A DNA stretch of 64,000 nt from Amphritea sp. 1_MG-2023 (lineage in GTDB: Bacteria > Pseudomonadota > Gammaproteobacteria > Pseudomonadales > Balneatricaceae): NCBI RefSeq assembly GCF_030547545.1, contig NZ_JAUOQE010000015.1, positions 33,884 to 97,883 on the forward strand, given 5' to 3'. Each line of letters begins with the position of its first letter. The first letter of the stretch is position 1. This document shows positions 55,429-64,000 of the stretch, one piece after another. The position numbers were made by a program, and so were the translations under genes. A model generated the notes under the pieces. That model was not told the origin of the DNA and made no database searches. It saw only the letters and a list, made by a program, of their open reading frames with translations.

Positions 55429-55779
55429 TTAGAATTCCAGGCCGCCTTCACGGGCTGCATCTGCCAACGCTTTAACTCGTCCATGGTATTTAAAACCAGA
55501 ACGGTCGAAAGCAACCTTAGTCACGCCAGCGTCTTTTGCGCGCTGAGCGATCAGTGTGCCTACTTTAGTAGCGGCATCAGTGTTACCAGTAGTATCACTA
55601 CGCAGGTCTTTTTCTACAGTTGATGCTGCAGCCAAAACCTGACCACCATCAGCAGAGATAACCTGTGCATAGATGTGACGTGGTGTACGGGTTACACACA
55701 GACGTACTGCGCCCAGTTCACGCATTTTGTAACGGGCACGGCGGGCACGGCGAATACGAGATGTTTTCTTTTCGTTCAT
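55429..55779 (-). CDS. rplR: 50S ribosomal protein L18
   Basis: L18 (116 aa), a 5S rRNA-binding protein. [16 protein letters not shown] and [20 protein letters not shown] are diagnostic. Confidence 0.96.
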   Translation of the reverse strand: MNEKKTSRIRRARRARYKMRELGAVRLCVTRTPRHIYAQVISADGGQVLAAASTVEKDLRSDTTGNTDAATKVGTLIAQRAKDAGVTKVAFDRSGFKYHGRVKALADAAREGGLEF

Positions 55780-55788
55780 GACCCTACC

Positions 55789-56322
55789 TTACTTCTTCTT
55801 AGCTTCTTTACGGCGAACGAATTCGTCAGCGTAACGTACACCCTTACCTTTATAAGGCTCTGGTGGACGGAAAGCACGAATTTCGGCTGCAGCTTGGCCC
55901 AGCGCCTGCTTATCGGCTGCTGTCAGCACGATAGTAGTCTGGCCTTCCATTGCAGCTACAACACCTTCAGGTAGCTTATAATCGATTGGGTGAGAGAAAC
56001 CCAGAGTCAGGTTCAACGTAGAGCCATTAACGGCTGCACGATAACCAACACCCTGAAGCAATAATTTCTTAGTGAAACCAGTGCTTACACCAACAACCAT
56101 GTTATTAACCAAAGAGCGAGCCGTACCCGCCAGCGCATTAGCAGTTTTGCTGCCGTTGCGTGCGGCAAACTTGAGCACGTTCTCTTCAGTGGTTACTTCT
56201 ACAGACGGGTGAACAGACAGACCTAGGGCACCGTTACCGCCCTTTACATTGATCTGCTGACCATCAACCTTAGCTTCAACACCTGCCGGTAGGACAACGG
56301 GACTTTTAGCAACTCGAGACAT
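55789..56322 (-). CDS. rplF: 50S ribosomal protein L6
   Basis: L6 (177 aa). [19 protein letters not shown] and [16 protein letters not shown] are diagnostic. Confidence 0.97.
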   Translation of the reverse strand: MSRVAKSPVVLPAGVEAKVDGQQINVKGGNGALGLSVHPSVEVTTEENVLKFAARNGSKTANALAGTARSLVNNMVVGVSTGFTKKLLLQGVGYRAAVNGSTLNLTLGFSHPIDYKLPEGVVAAMEGQTTIVLTAADKQALGQAAAEIRAFRPPEPYKGKGVRYADEFVRRKEAKKK

Positions 56323-56333
56323 ATTTCCAGCTC

Positions 56334-56726
56334 CTAGAATACCGTACAGATGACTTCGCCGCCGATACCGGCAGCACGAGCAGCACGATCAGTCATCACA
56401 CCACGCGAAGTGGAAACGATAGCTACGCCGAGACCGCCAGATACTTTAGGCAGCTCATTGGCGCCTCGGTATACACGCAGACTTGGACGGCTAACGCGCT
56501 GGATAGACTCAATAACCGGCTTGCCTTCAAAGTATTTCAGTTCAACAGTCATCACTGGCTTGCCTTCGCCTTCAACGGCGAAGTCAGCAATGTAACCTTC
56601 CTCTTTCAAAACTGCAGCAACAGAGGCTTTCAGCTTAGAAGCAGGCATAGTTACAGCTGATTTCTCAGCCATATGACCATTACGAATACGGGTTAGCATA
56701 TCCGCAAGAGTGTCTTGCATACTCAT
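56334..56726 (-). CDS. rpsH: 30S ribosomal protein S8
   Basis: S8 (130 aa), also the spc operon repressor in E. coli. [17 protein letters not shown] and [19 protein letters not shown] are diagnostic. Confidence 0.97.
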   Translation of the reverse strand: MSMQDTLADMLTRIRNGHMAEKSAVTMPASKLKASVAAVLKEEGYIADFAVEGEGKPVMTVELKYFEGKPVIESIQRVSRPSLRVYRGANELPKVSGGLGVAIVSTSRGVMTDRAARAAGIGGEVICTVF

Positions 56727-56794
56727 GGTTTATTTTCCTTTGTGCAGCGCAATGCGGTAGCAGGATGGGAATCATCCTGCCCAGACCACTGTGC

Positions 56795-57100
56795 TTACCA
56801 ACTTGCTTTTTTCAGGCCCGGTACATCACCACGCATAGCCGCTTCACGCAGTTTGATCCGACTCAGACCAAATTTACGATAAACAGCGTGTGGACGACCT
56901 GTCACCTGACAACGACGCACCTGGCGAACCGGGTTAGCGTCACGTGGCAGCTTTTGTAAAGCTACCTGTGCATCCCAAACTTCATCTTCAGAAGAAGCCG
57001 GGTTTTTAACGATTGCTTTAAGAGCGGCACGCTTTGCAGCATACTTAGCAACCGTTTTTGCGCGTTTTGATTCGCGCGCTTTCATACATACCTTAGCCAT
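56795..57100 (-). CDS. rpsN: 30S ribosomal protein S14
   Basis: S14 (101 aa) starting [15 protein letters not shown]. It is the long form without zinc-binding cysteine pairs. A longer in-frame extension upstream overlaps rplE and is rejected. Confidence 0.95.
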   Translation of the reverse strand: MAKVCMKARESKRAKTVAKYAAKRAALKAIVKNPASSEDEVWDAQVALQKLPRDANPVRQVRRCQVTGRPHAVYRKFGLSRIKLREAAMRGDVPGLKKASW

Positions 57101-57110
57101 TTCTCTACCC

Positions 57111-57650
57111 TTACTTTTTGAATGGGAAGTTGAGGGCTGCCAGCAGGGCACGACCTTCGTCGTTAGTGCGAGCAGTAGTGGTGATGGTGATATCCATACC
57201 ACGCAGCTTATCAACCTTATCGTATTCGATTTCAGGGAAGATAATCTGCTCTTTTACGCCCATGCTGTAGTTACCACGACCATCAAAAGATTTCGGGTTC
57301 AGACCACGGAAGTCACGAATACGAGGGATCGAGATATCAACCAGACGGTCAAGGAATTCCCACATACGCTCACCGCGCAGGGTTACCTTGCAACCAATTG
57401 GCCAACCTTCACGAACCTTAAAGCCAGCAATTGACTTGCGAGCTAGGGTTACAACAGGCTTTTGACCTGCAATTGCCTGCATTTCTGCAACGGCATTATC
57501 CAGCTGTTTTTTGTCACCTAGCGCTTCACCAACACCCATGTTCAGGGTGATTTTGGTCAGGCGAGGAACAGCCATCACGTTAGGGCAGCTCAAATCATCT
57601 TTCAACTGCTGCTTAACGGACTCATTATAGAGTGCTTTTAATCTAGACAT
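57111..57650 (-). CDS. rplE: 50S ribosomal protein L5
   Basis: L5 (179 aa), 5S rRNA contact. [13 protein letters not shown] and [19 protein letters not shown] are diagnostic. Confidence 0.97.
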   Translation of the reverse strand: MSRLKALYNESVKQQLKDDLSCPNVMAVPRLTKITLNMGVGEALGDKKQLDNAVAEMQAIAGQKPVVTLARKSIAGFKVREGWPIGCKVTLRGERMWEFLDRLVDISIPRIRDFRGLNPKSFDGRGNYSMGVKEQIIFPEIEYDKVDKLRGMDITITTTARTNDEGRALLAALNFPFKK

Positions 57651-57664
57651 GGCATCAACTCCTA

Positions 57665-57982
57665 TTACTTAGCGATAACTTCGCCGTTGGATTTGAAGAT
57701 CCGGACTTTGTTGCCATCTTCCAGAACTTTGAAACCAACACGGTCACCTTTACCGGTGGCAGAGTTGAAAATAGCGATATTAGATACTGCAATCGCTGCT
57801 TCTTTCTCTACGATACCGCCAGCTTTGCCCAGCATTGGGTTAGGCTTGGTGTGTTTCTTAACCATGTTGATGCCAGACACGATCAGACGATCATCAGCAA
57901 GAACACGCAATACCGTGCCGCGCTTGCCTTTATCTCTGCCTGCAATAACGATTACTTCGTCGTTACGAATGATTTTACGCAT
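57665..57982 (-). CDS. rplX: 50S ribosomal protein L24
   Basis: L24 (105 aa) with the KOW motif [21 protein letters not shown]. Separated from rplN by 102 bp containing a terminator-like hairpin. Confidence 0.96.
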   Translation of the reverse strand: MRKIIRNDEVIVIAGRDKGKRGTVLRVLADDRLIVSGINMVKKHTKPNPMLGKAGGIVEKEAAIAVSNIAIFNSATGKGDRVGFKVLEDGNKVRIFKSNGEVIAK

Positions 57983-58018
57983 TAAATATCCATCCTTTCC
58001 TACTACCCTCTCATGCTT

Positions 58019-58052
58019 AAAAACGCCAAGCCCTTTCGAACTTAGCGTTTTT
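58019..58052. terminator. Terminator-like hairpin between rplN and rplX
   Basis: AAAAACGCCAAG and CTTAGCGTTTTT pair with one mismatch over a 10-nt loop, with T runs on either strand. It lies inside the ribosomal operon, so it is either an attenuator or a processing site. Confidence 0.6.
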
Positions 58053-58084
58053 GCAAAAAACCTGACTCGTAAAAGTCGAGATTT

Positions 58085-58453
58085 TTATAGCACTTCAGGC
58101 GCCAGGGAAATGATTTTCATAAACTTCTCTGAGCGAAGTTCACGAGTTACTGGGCCAAAGATACGAGTACCGATAGGCGCGGAGTTGGCGTTCAATAATA
58201 CCGCTGAGTTTGTATCAAAGCGAATAATTGAACCGTCCGGACGCCGAACACCTTTACGGGTACGTACCACAACAGCATTAAGGACCTGGCCTTTTTTCAC
58301 CTTACCGCGAGGAATTGCTTCCTTAACAGTAACTTTGATGATATCACCCACACCGGCATAACGACGATGAGAGCCACCTAGGACCTTGATACACTGTACT
58401 CGCTTGGCGCCGCTGTTATCAGCAACATCAAGCATAGATTCTGTTTGAATCAT
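58085..58453 (-). CDS. rplN: 50S ribosomal protein L14
   Basis: L14 (122 aa) starting [19 protein letters not shown], the family form; five codons upstream are dropped. First gene of the spc part in E. coli order. Confidence 0.96.
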   Translation of the reverse strand: MIQTESMLDVADNSGAKRVQCIKVLGGSHRRYAGVGDIIKVTVKEAIPRGKVKKGQVLNAVVVRTRKGVRRPDGSIIRFDTNSAVLLNANSAPIGTRIFGPVTRELRSEKFMKIISLAPEVL

Positions 58454-58536
58454 GGGTCTATACTCCAAAATTCAGACTGTTTCCTTTACCCTTTCGAGCC
58501 CAAAAAACAGCCTGCCAGAAGTAAAGGTGCGTTATA

Positions 58537-58800
58537 TTACACCTTTACCGCCTGTTCTTCAATCTTAACGAGCGTCCAAGACTTACTTTTTGAAAGCGGA
58601 CGGGATTCAGCAACAGTCACTGTATCTCCAATCTCGCATTCATTCTGTTCGTCATGCGCATGCAGCTTAGTAGAGCGAGTTACGAATTTCCCGTAGATCG
58701 GGTGCTTCTCTTTACGCTCAACCAGAACGGTAATAGTTTTGTCAGCTTTATTGCTGATAACTTTACCGGTCACAGTACGTGTACGTTTTTCTGCGGCCAT
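58537..58800 (-). CDS. rpsQ: 30S ribosomal protein S17
   Basis: S17 (87 aa). [22 protein letters not shown] and [17 protein letters not shown] are diagnostic. Confidence 0.96.
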   Translation of the reverse strand: MAAEKRTRTVTGKVISNKADKTITVLVERKEKHPIYGKFVTRSTKLHAHDEQNECEIGDTVTVAESRPLSKSKSWTLVKIEEQAVKV

Positions 58801-58802
58801 TA

Positions 58803-58994
58803 TTAGTTACCTGCTTTCTGATTCAGTATGGTCTTAACGCGTGCGATATCGCGACGCACTTGACCCAGCATATGATTCTGAGTCAGCTGACCAGTTGCTT
58901 TCTGCATACGCAGATTGAACTGATCCTTCAGAAGACCCAGCAACGTTTGCTGTAGCTCTTCAGCGGATTGTTCGCGCAGTTCAGTTGCTTTCAT
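58803..58994 (-). CDS. rpmC: 50S ribosomal protein L29
   Basis: L29 (63 aa) starting [14 protein letters not shown]. Its ATG shares one base with the rplP stop (TGATG), so the two are coupled. Confidence 0.95.
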   Translation of the reverse strand: MKATELREQSAEELQQTLLGLLKDQFNLRMQKATGQLTQNHMLGQVRRDIARVKTILNQKAGN

Positions 58995-59407
58995 CACATC
59001 ACCGTCCGTTTAACAATAGTGGTAGCCAACGGCAATTTAGCCGCCGCTAGATTGAATGCTTCAGTCGCCAACTCATCAGGCACACCGCTCATTTCGAACA
59101 GCACTTTACCTGGTTTGATCTGGCAAACCCAGTATTCAACACTACCCTTACCTTTACCCATCCGTACTTCAAGCGGCTTACCTGTAATCGGCTTGTCCGG
59201 GAACACGCGAATCCAGATTTTACCACCACGCTTTACGTGACGAGTCATTGTACGACGAGCAGCCTCAATCTGACGAGCAGTAATACGGCCACGCTCCGTG
59301 GCTTTCAGCGCAATTTCACCGAAGCTAACAGAACCACCGCGCTCGGCCAGACCGCGGTTGCGGCCTTTCATAACCTTGCGGAATTTAAGTCTCTTAGGTT
59401 GCAGCAT
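58994..59407 (-). CDS. rplP: 50S ribosomal protein L16
   Basis: L16 (137 aa). [19 protein letters not shown] and [15 protein letters not shown] [17 protein letters not shown] are diagnostic. Confidence 0.97.
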   Translation of the reverse strand: MLQPKRLKFRKVMKGRNRGLAERGGSVSFGEIALKATERGRITARQIEAARRTMTRHVKRGGKIWIRVFPDKPITGKPLEVRMGKGKGSVEYWVCQIKPGKVLFEMSGVPDELATEAFNLAAAKLPLATTIVKRTVM

Positions 59408-59419
59408 TGATAGTTACCC

Positions 59420-60106
59420 CTACTTTGAACCTTTCTTCTTAGGTTGAGCATTTCTCTGAGCGCGTACTTCTTCAATACCACCCAGAATCTCACCTTTAAA
59501 GATCCAGACTTTAATGCCAAGCACACCGTATGTAGTGTGCGCCTCGTAAGTACCGTAATCGATGTCAGCACGCAGGGTGTGCAATGGCACACGACCTTCG
59601 CGGTACCACTCAGAACGCGCAATCTCTGCACCGCCCAAACGGCCACCTACCTGAATCTTGATACCTTCAGCACCCTGACGCATAGCATTCTGTACAGAAC
59701 GCTTCATTGCCCGGCGGAACATAACACGACGCTCCAGCTGGCTTGCTACGCTTTGAGCAACCAGTTTGGCATCCAGATCTGGTTTACGGATTTCTTCGAT
59801 GTTGATGTGAACTGGAACGCCCATCATTTTAGAGCAAGCGTTACGCAGTTTTTCGACATCCTCACCTTTTTTACCAATCACAATACCTGGACGGGCAGTG
59901 AAAATGGTGATTTTTGCATTCTGTGCAGGACGCTCAATTTCGATGCGGCTCACAGATGCTGCTTTTAATTCGCCTTCCAGATACTCACGTACCTGAAGGT
60001 CGTTCAACAGCTTATTAGCGTATTCGTTCTTGTCTGCGTACCACACCGAAGTATGATCTTTAACAATCCCAAGACGAATACCTGTTGGATGTACCTTCTG
60101 ACCCAT
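59420..60106 (-). CDS. rpsC: 30S ribosomal protein S3
   Basis: S3 (228 aa) with the KH domain [18 protein letters not shown] and [14 protein letters not shown] at the start. Confidence 0.97.
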   Translation of the reverse strand: MGQKVHPTGIRLGIVKDHTSVWYADKNEYANKLLNDLQVREYLEGELKAASVSRIEIERPAQNAKITIFTARPGIVIGKKGEDVEKLRNACSKMMGVPVHINIEEIRKPDLDAKLVAQSVASQLERRVMFRRAMKRSVQNAMRQGAEGIKIQVGGRLGGAEIARSEWYREGRVPLHTLRADIDYGTYEAHTTYGVLGIKVWIFKGEILGGIEEVRAQRNAQPKKKGSK

Positions 60107-60117
60107 AGTGGTATCTC

Positions 60118-60450
60118 CTAGCAGTCAGCTACCTTAACGGTGATGTGGGAGGTGCGCTTCAAAATACGATCTGCGCGACCCTTCGCACGCGGTCTAATGC
60201 GCTTCATGGTCATACCTTCATCAACGAAGATTTGTGAAACGCGTAACTCGTCAATATCAGCACCTTCGTTATGCTCTGCGTTAGCAATAGCAGACTCAAG
60301 TACCTTCTTAACAAGCACCGCACCTTTTTGAGGGCTGTAAGCCAAAATATTTAAGGCTTCACCCACCGCTTTCCCGCGGATTTGATCGGCAACCAAACGC
60401 GCTTTCTGAGCGGAGATATGGGCGCCTTTGTGCTTAGCGGCTACTTCCAT
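60118..60450 (-). CDS. rplV: 50S ribosomal protein L22
   Basis: L22 (110 aa), lining the exit tunnel. [15 protein letters not shown] and [19 protein letters not shown] are diagnostic. Confidence 0.97.
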   Translation of the reverse strand: MEVAAKHKGAHISAQKARLVADQIRGKAVGEALNILAYSPQKGAVLVKKVLESAIANAEHNEGADIDELRVSQIFVDEGMTMKRIRPRAKGRADRILKRTSHITVKVADC

Positions 60451-60465
60451 TTTCTTAACTCCCGA

Positions 60466-60741
60466 TTAGCGTTTAGCTTTCTTATCTGCAGCATGACCCT
60501 TATACGTACGGGTAGCAGCAAACTCGCCTAATTTATGACCAACCATATCCTCGGTGACAAACACCGGTACGTGCTGACGGCCATTATGAACTGCAATCGT
60601 CAGTCCTACGAAGTTTGGAAAAACTGTAGAACGGCGAGACCAAGTTTTGATCGGACGACGATCATTGGCCTCAATTGCAGCTTCTACCTTTTTCAACAGG
60701 TGAAGGTCGATAAAAGGACCTTTCTTCAGTGAACGTGGCAC
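60466..60741 (-). CDS. rpsS: 30S ribosomal protein S19
   Basis: S19 (91 aa). [20 protein letters not shown] and [15 protein letters not shown] are diagnostic. Confidence 0.97.
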   Translation of the reverse strand: MPRSLKKGPFIDLHLLKKVEAAIEANDRRPIKTWSRRSTVFPNFVGLTIAVHNGRQHVPVFVTEDMVGHKLGEFAATRTYKGHAADKKAKR

Positions 60742-60756
60742 AGCTGTATCCTCTGA

Positions 60757-61584
60757 TTATTTCGCTTGACGACGGCGTACGATCATCTTATCAGTACGCT
60801 TGTTCGAACGAGTTTTCTTACCTTTAGTCGGTACGCCCCATGGTGTCACAGGATGACGACCACCAGATGTACGACCTTCACCACCACCATGTGGGTGATC
60901 TACCGGGTTCATCGCCACACCACGAACGGTAGGACGAACACCACGCCAGCGCGTAGCACCAGCTTTACCCAGACGACGCAGAGAGTGCTCGGAATTACCG
61001 ACCTCACCCAGTGTCGCGCAGCAGTCAACCAACACTTTACGCATCTCACCTGAACGCAAACGCAGAGTCGCGTGAGCGCCTTCACGAGCAATCAACTGCG
61101 CGGAAGTACCAGCAGAACGTGCGATTTGCGCACCTTTACCTGGCTTCATCTCGATACAGTGAATCACGCTACCCACAGGGATGTTACGCAGTGGCAAACA
61201 GTTACCTGGTTTAATATCAGCATTCTGACCAGATATCAGAGTATCACCAGCTTTAACGCCCTTAGGAGCGATAATGTAGCGACGCTCACCGTCAGCGTAC
61301 ATCAACAATGCGATGTGTGCAGAGCGGTTTGGATCATATTCCAGACGCTCAACGGTAGCAGGGATATCCAGCTTGTTGCGACGGAAATCGATAACACGGT
61401 AGTGTTGCTTATGACCGCCACCAATGTGACGAGTCGTAATGCGACCATAGGTGTTACGACCACCGGTTTTGCTTTTCTTTTCGACCAGAGCAGCGTGAGG
61501 CTTACCCTTGTGTAGATCAGGCGTAGTAACCTTAACTACATGACGGCGCCCAGCGGAGGTCGGTTTAGATTTAACAATAGCCAT
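60757..61584 (-). CDS. rplB: 50S ribosomal protein L2
   Basis: L2 (275 aa), needed for peptidyl-transferase activity. [17 protein letters not shown] and [17 protein letters not shown], with its conserved histidine, are present. Confidence 0.98.
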   Translation of the reverse strand: MAIVKSKPTSAGRRHVVKVTTPDLHKGKPHAALVEKKSKTGGRNTYGRITTRHIGGGHKQHYRVIDFRRNKLDIPATVERLEYDPNRSAHIALLMYADGERRYIIAPKGVKAGDTLISGQNADIKPGNCLPLRNIPVGSVIHCIEMKPGKGAQIARSAGTSAQLIAREGAHATLRLRSGEMRKVLVDCCATLGEVGNSEHSLRRLGKAGATRWRGVRPTVRGVAMNPVDHPHGGGEGRTSGGRHPVTPWGVPTKGKKTRSNKRTDKMIVRRRQAK

Positions 61585-61598
61585 AATTCAAACCCCTC

Positions 61599-61895
61599 TT
61601 ATTCGCCATCGATGAAGTCGATGTCGTGTCCGTCTGCCAGGCATACATATGCCTTACGAACGTCAGAGCGCTTACCCATACCGCGCTGTGTGCGCTTGGT
61701 TTTGCCCTTAACGTTAACGACGTTCACGCCAGTTACTTTTACGTCGAACAACTGCTCAACAGCCTTCTTAATTTCAGGCTTCGTTGCATCAGTTGCTACA
61801 CGGAATACAACCTGCTGAGAACCTTCAGCAACGATAGTTGCTTTCTCAGAGATATGTGGCCCTAGCAGTACTTGATAGATGCGTCCTTCGTTCAT
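61599..61895 (-). CDS. rplW: 50S ribosomal protein L23
   Basis: L23 (98 aa), docking site at the tunnel exit. [12 protein letters not shown] and [12 protein letters not shown] are diagnostic. ATGA overlap with rplD. Confidence 0.96.
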   Translation of the reverse strand: MNEGRIYQVLLGPHISEKATIVAEGSQQVVFRVATDATKPEIKKAVEQLFDVKVTGVNVVNVKGKTKRTQRGMGKRSDVRKAYVCLADGHDIDFIDGE

Positions 61896-62497
61896 GCTAA
61901 CGCCTCCTCAATTTTCTTGAGAGCAGCAACAGTCACGACAACCTTCTCAAAACCTACCAGGCTGACAGGATCGATGCCAGCTGCATCGCGAACGTCAACG
62001 TGTGGTACGTTGCGTGCGGCCAGATACAGATTCTGCTCTACGTCTTCTGTGATCAACAGCGCGTTAGTCAGCTCAAGCTCAGTCAGCTTAGCGACAAACT
62101 GCTTAGTCTTAGGGGCATCTACCTGGAAGTTTTCAACAACAACCAGACGCTCCTGACGAACCAGCTCAGACAAGATGCAACGCATCGCAGCGCGATACAT
62201 TTTCTTGTTAACTTTTTGAGCGTGGTCACGCGGCTGAGCAGCGAATGTTACGCCACCTGTACGCCACAAAGGACTACGAATAGTACCGGCACGTGCACGG
62301 CCAGTACCTTTTTGACGCCATGGCTTAGCACCACCACCGCTTACAGCGGCGCGGTTTTTCTGAGCCTTGGTGCCTTGACGACCACCGGCCAGGTATGCCG
62401 TAACAACCTGATGAACCAGTGATTCATTGAATTCTTTACCAAATGCTAGATCGGAAACTTCTACGCTTCCTCCAGCTCCTGCAAGATTCAGATTCAT
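61892..62497 (-). CDS. rplD: 50S ribosomal protein L4
   Basis: L4 (201 aa), also the S10 operon repressor in E. coli. [21 protein letters not shown] is the conserved tunnel-loop block. Confidence 0.97.
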   Translation of the reverse strand: MNLNLAGAGGSVEVSDLAFGKEFNESLVHQVVTAYLAGGRQGTKAQKNRAAVSGGGAKPWRQKGTGRARAGTIRSPLWRTGGVTFAAQPRDHAQKVNKKMYRAAMRCILSELVRQERLVVVENFQVDAPKTKQFVAKLTELELTNALLITEDVEQNLYLAARNVPHVDVRDAAGIDPVSLVGFEKVVVTVAALKKIEEALA

Positions 62498-62508
62498 TTC
62501 AAACCCCC

Positions 62509-63147
62509 TCAGGCACCAGCTTTAACAGCTGATTTAACGATTACGTCGCCGCCAGTAGCACCAGGCACAGCGCCTTTTACTAACAGCAGATTGCGCTCGG
62601 CATCGATGCGAACAACTTCTAGGGATTGAACGGTTACACGTTCAGCACCCATGTGCCCTGCCATCTTCTTACCTTTCCACACGCGACCAGGAGTTTGACA
62701 CTGACCAATAGAACCAGGAGCACGATGAGAAAGAGAGTTACCGTGTGTCGCATCTTGCATGGAGAAGTTCCAGCGCTTAATACCGCCCTGAAAACCTTTA
62801 CCTTTAGATTGACCGGTTACATCAATTTTCTGACCCGCTTCAAAGCGTTCAACAGTCAGTTGATCACCAACATTTACTTCTTCGTCACCTGACAGACGGA
62901 ACTCCCACAAACCACGACCTGCTTCGGTCTCTGCTTTCGCAAAGTGACCTGCAGCGGCCTTAGTAACGCGGCTAGCACGACGAGAACCAACTGTTACCTG
63001 CACTGCAGAATAACCATCAGTTTCTTCGGTCTTAACCTGTGTTACGCGGTTCGGTTCCACCTCGATGACAGTGACTGGCACTGACACGCCGTCTTCTGTG
63101 AAGACACGAGTCATACCTGCTTTACGTCCGATTAAAGATACAGACAT
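62509..63147 (-). CDS. rplC: 50S ribosomal protein L3
   Basis: L3 (212 aa). [20 protein letters not shown] and [21 protein letters not shown] are diagnostic; the latter holds the glutamine that PrmB methylates. Confidence 0.97.
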   Translation of the reverse strand: MSVSLIGRKAGMTRVFTEDGVSVPVTVIEVEPNRVTQVKTEETDGYSAVQVTVGSRRASRVTKAAAGHFAKAETEAGRGLWEFRLSGDEEVNVGDQLTVERFEAGQKIDVTGQSKGKGFQGGIKRWNFSMQDATHGNSLSHRAPGSIGQCQTPGRVWKGKKMAGHMGAERVTVQSLEVVRIDAERNLLLVKGAVPGATGGDVIVKSAVKAGA

Positions 63148-63249
63148 CTTATAAACCTCACATTGCCAGTTGTGTACGGGGCTAAAACCCGCTATGGCTG
63201 CCTAAAAGGCATTCCACACGTAGATGTACTCATCTACGCAGTCGTCTAA
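63148..63249. other. rpsJ-rplC spacer with two hairpins
   Basis: GCCT-AAA-AGGC (63200-63210) and the perfect CGTAGATG-TACT-CATCTACG (63219-63238). The spacer is longer than is usual between these two genes. Confidence 0.6.
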
Positions 63250-63561
63250 TTAGCCTAAGCTAATTTGCACTTCAACACCCGCAGCAAGATCTAGCTTCAT
63301 CAGTGCATCAACAGTTTTTTCTGTTGGTTCAACGATGTCTAGAACGCGTTTGTGAGTACGGATCTCATATTGGTCACGTGCATCTTTGTTCACGTGAGGC
63401 GAGATCAGAACGGTAAAACGCTCTTTGCGAGTAGGAAGCGGGATCGGACCATGCACCTGAGCACCTGTCCGCTTAGCAGTCTCAACGATCTCCTGAGCGG
63501 AAGAGTCAATCAGGCGATGATCAAAAGCCTTCAGACGGATTCTGATTTTCTGGTTTTGCAT
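63250..63561 (-). CDS. rpsJ: 30S ribosomal protein S10
   Basis: S10 (103 aa), also NusE in antitermination. [19 protein letters not shown] and [19 protein letters not shown] are diagnostic. First gene of the superoperon. Confidence 0.98.
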   Translation of the reverse strand: MQNQKIRIRLKAFDHRLIDSSAQEIVETAKRTGAQVHGPIPLPTRKERFTVLISPHVNKDARDQYEIRTHKRVLDIVEPTEKTVDALMKLDLAAGVEVQISLG

Positions 63562-63626
63562 TTGACCACAATTCCTAGAATTAAAAAAAGGCTTTCGCCA
63601 CCTAACCCCATTTAACGGGGTAGCGC
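63562..63626 (-). promoter_or_regulatory. rpsJ leader with short hairpins
   Basis: The predicted leader of about 60 nt has CCCC-GTTAAAT-GGGG and then GGC-GAAA-GCC followed by seven T. The second stem is only 3 bp, so attenuation is possible but weakly supported. Confidence 0.35.
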
Positions 63627-63655
63627 ATTCTACTTACCCTATATCCCCAAGTCAA
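63627..63655 (-). promoter_or_regulatory. Promoter of the S10 operon
   Basis: -35 TTGACT (63650-63655), 17-bp spacer and -10 TAGAAT (63627-63632), each 5 of 6, followed by GCGC. Confidence 0.75.
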
Positions 63656-63883
63656 GCCTGTATTGTTTATTAAATAAACAGCCTATAACTCAGGCATTTG
63701 ATTGCCAATGAATTTAATCATTCAGCTCACGGGATAATCACCACGAAAATCCGGTTTCACCGCACCCGCAGCTAACTAAAATACGCCCAACACTTGCTTA
63801 CCCCCTCAGCAAAAACCTCGATCCTCAATCAAGCCACATCGAGACCCGAGCTGAAAATCACGTCGCTGCGAAAGGATAAAACA
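63656..63883. other. Non-coding stretch between tuf and the S10 promoter
   Basis: No gene or clear signal seen beyond AT-rich DNA next to the promoter, which could act as an UP element. Confidence 0.4.
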
Positions 63884-63910
63884 AAAAAAGGCCCCCGAAG
63901 GAGCCTTTTT
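63884..63910 (-). terminator. Terminator of tuf
   Basis: A-run, GGCCCCC/GGAGCC stem with one mismatch, T run. It separates tuf from the S10 operon. Confidence 0.85.
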
Positions 63911-63924
63911 AATCAGAGTAAAAA

Positions 63925-64000
63925 TTACTCGATGATTTTTGCTACAACGCCTGCACCAACTGTACGACCGCCTTCACGAATCGCAAAACGCAGACCTTCT
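63925..64000 (-). CDS. tuf: Elongation factor Tu (partial, C-terminal end)
   Basis: Minus-strand codons read RFAIREGGRTVGAGVVAKI and end Ile-Glu-stop, the EF-Tu C-terminus. The gene continues past the right edge; upstream of S10 is the normal place for one tuf copy. Confidence 0.95.
   Translation of the reverse strand, partial: EGLRFAIREGGRTVGAGVVAKIIE

Overview
The window looks like chromosomal DNA of a marine, halotolerant gammaproteobacterium of the Oceanospirillales type. This rests on the FabA/FabB pair, octaprenyl-diphosphate synthase beside rplU-rpmA, the gammaproteobacterial S10-spc-alpha ribosomal protein order, an EmrAB pump, and a gene for the osmolyte glucosylglycerol. The genus is not fixed by anything I can see. 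I found no tRNA, rRNA, CRISPR array, transposase or phage gene.

Layout. 1-9.7 kb is housekeeping: rplU-rpmA divergent from ispB, tpm, fabA-fabB, two acyltransferases interleaved with the molybdopterin genes moaC and moaA, a SirB2-like membrane protein and an RmlD-like reductase. 9.9-16.9 kb is a probable nucleobase/nucleoside uptake locus: a RutR-like TetR regulator, an ABC ATPase with two permeases, a BMP-family binding protein and a 2-oxoglutarate oxygenase. RutR-like operators lie before both the ATPase gene and the binding-protein gene. 16.9-20.8 kb holds marR-emrA-emrB with two palindromic operators, and a TerB-like gene. 20.9-30.9 kb is a signalling block: a single-domain response regulator, a GGDEF-EAL protein, a CheB-CheR-PAS fusion and, divergently, a very large hybrid histidine kinase. 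30.9-36.3 kb is a guanidino-compound locus: binding protein, ureohydrolase, two permeases, ATPase and a divergent LysR regulator.

36.8-43.4 kb is the plastic part. It has five tandem genes for small secreted peptides with conserved ends, two of them encoding identical proteins. They are transcribed away from an OhrR-like MarR regulator. The peptide/regulator pair has been duplicated as a block and one half of each copy has decayed. It is followed by a bifunctional glucosylglycerol-phosphate synthase/phosphatase gene sitting between 175-bp perfect direct repeats of the ssb 3' end, with a fragment of a second terB-like gene next to the left repeat. This peptide/regulator module and the ssb-flanked insertion are the best candidates for something not described before.

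43.2-49.5 kb has ssb divergent from uvrA, a monooxygenase gene broken by one amber codon, an MDR-family oxidoreductase with a divergent LysR regulator, and a small two-CxxC protein. 49.8-63.6 kb is the complete ribosomal protein superoperon on the minus strand, rpsJ to rplQ including secY, rpmJ and rpoA, with the end of tuf at the right edge. Promoters for rplU, rpsM and rpsJ can be read, with GC-rich discriminators that suggest growth-rate (ppGpp) control.
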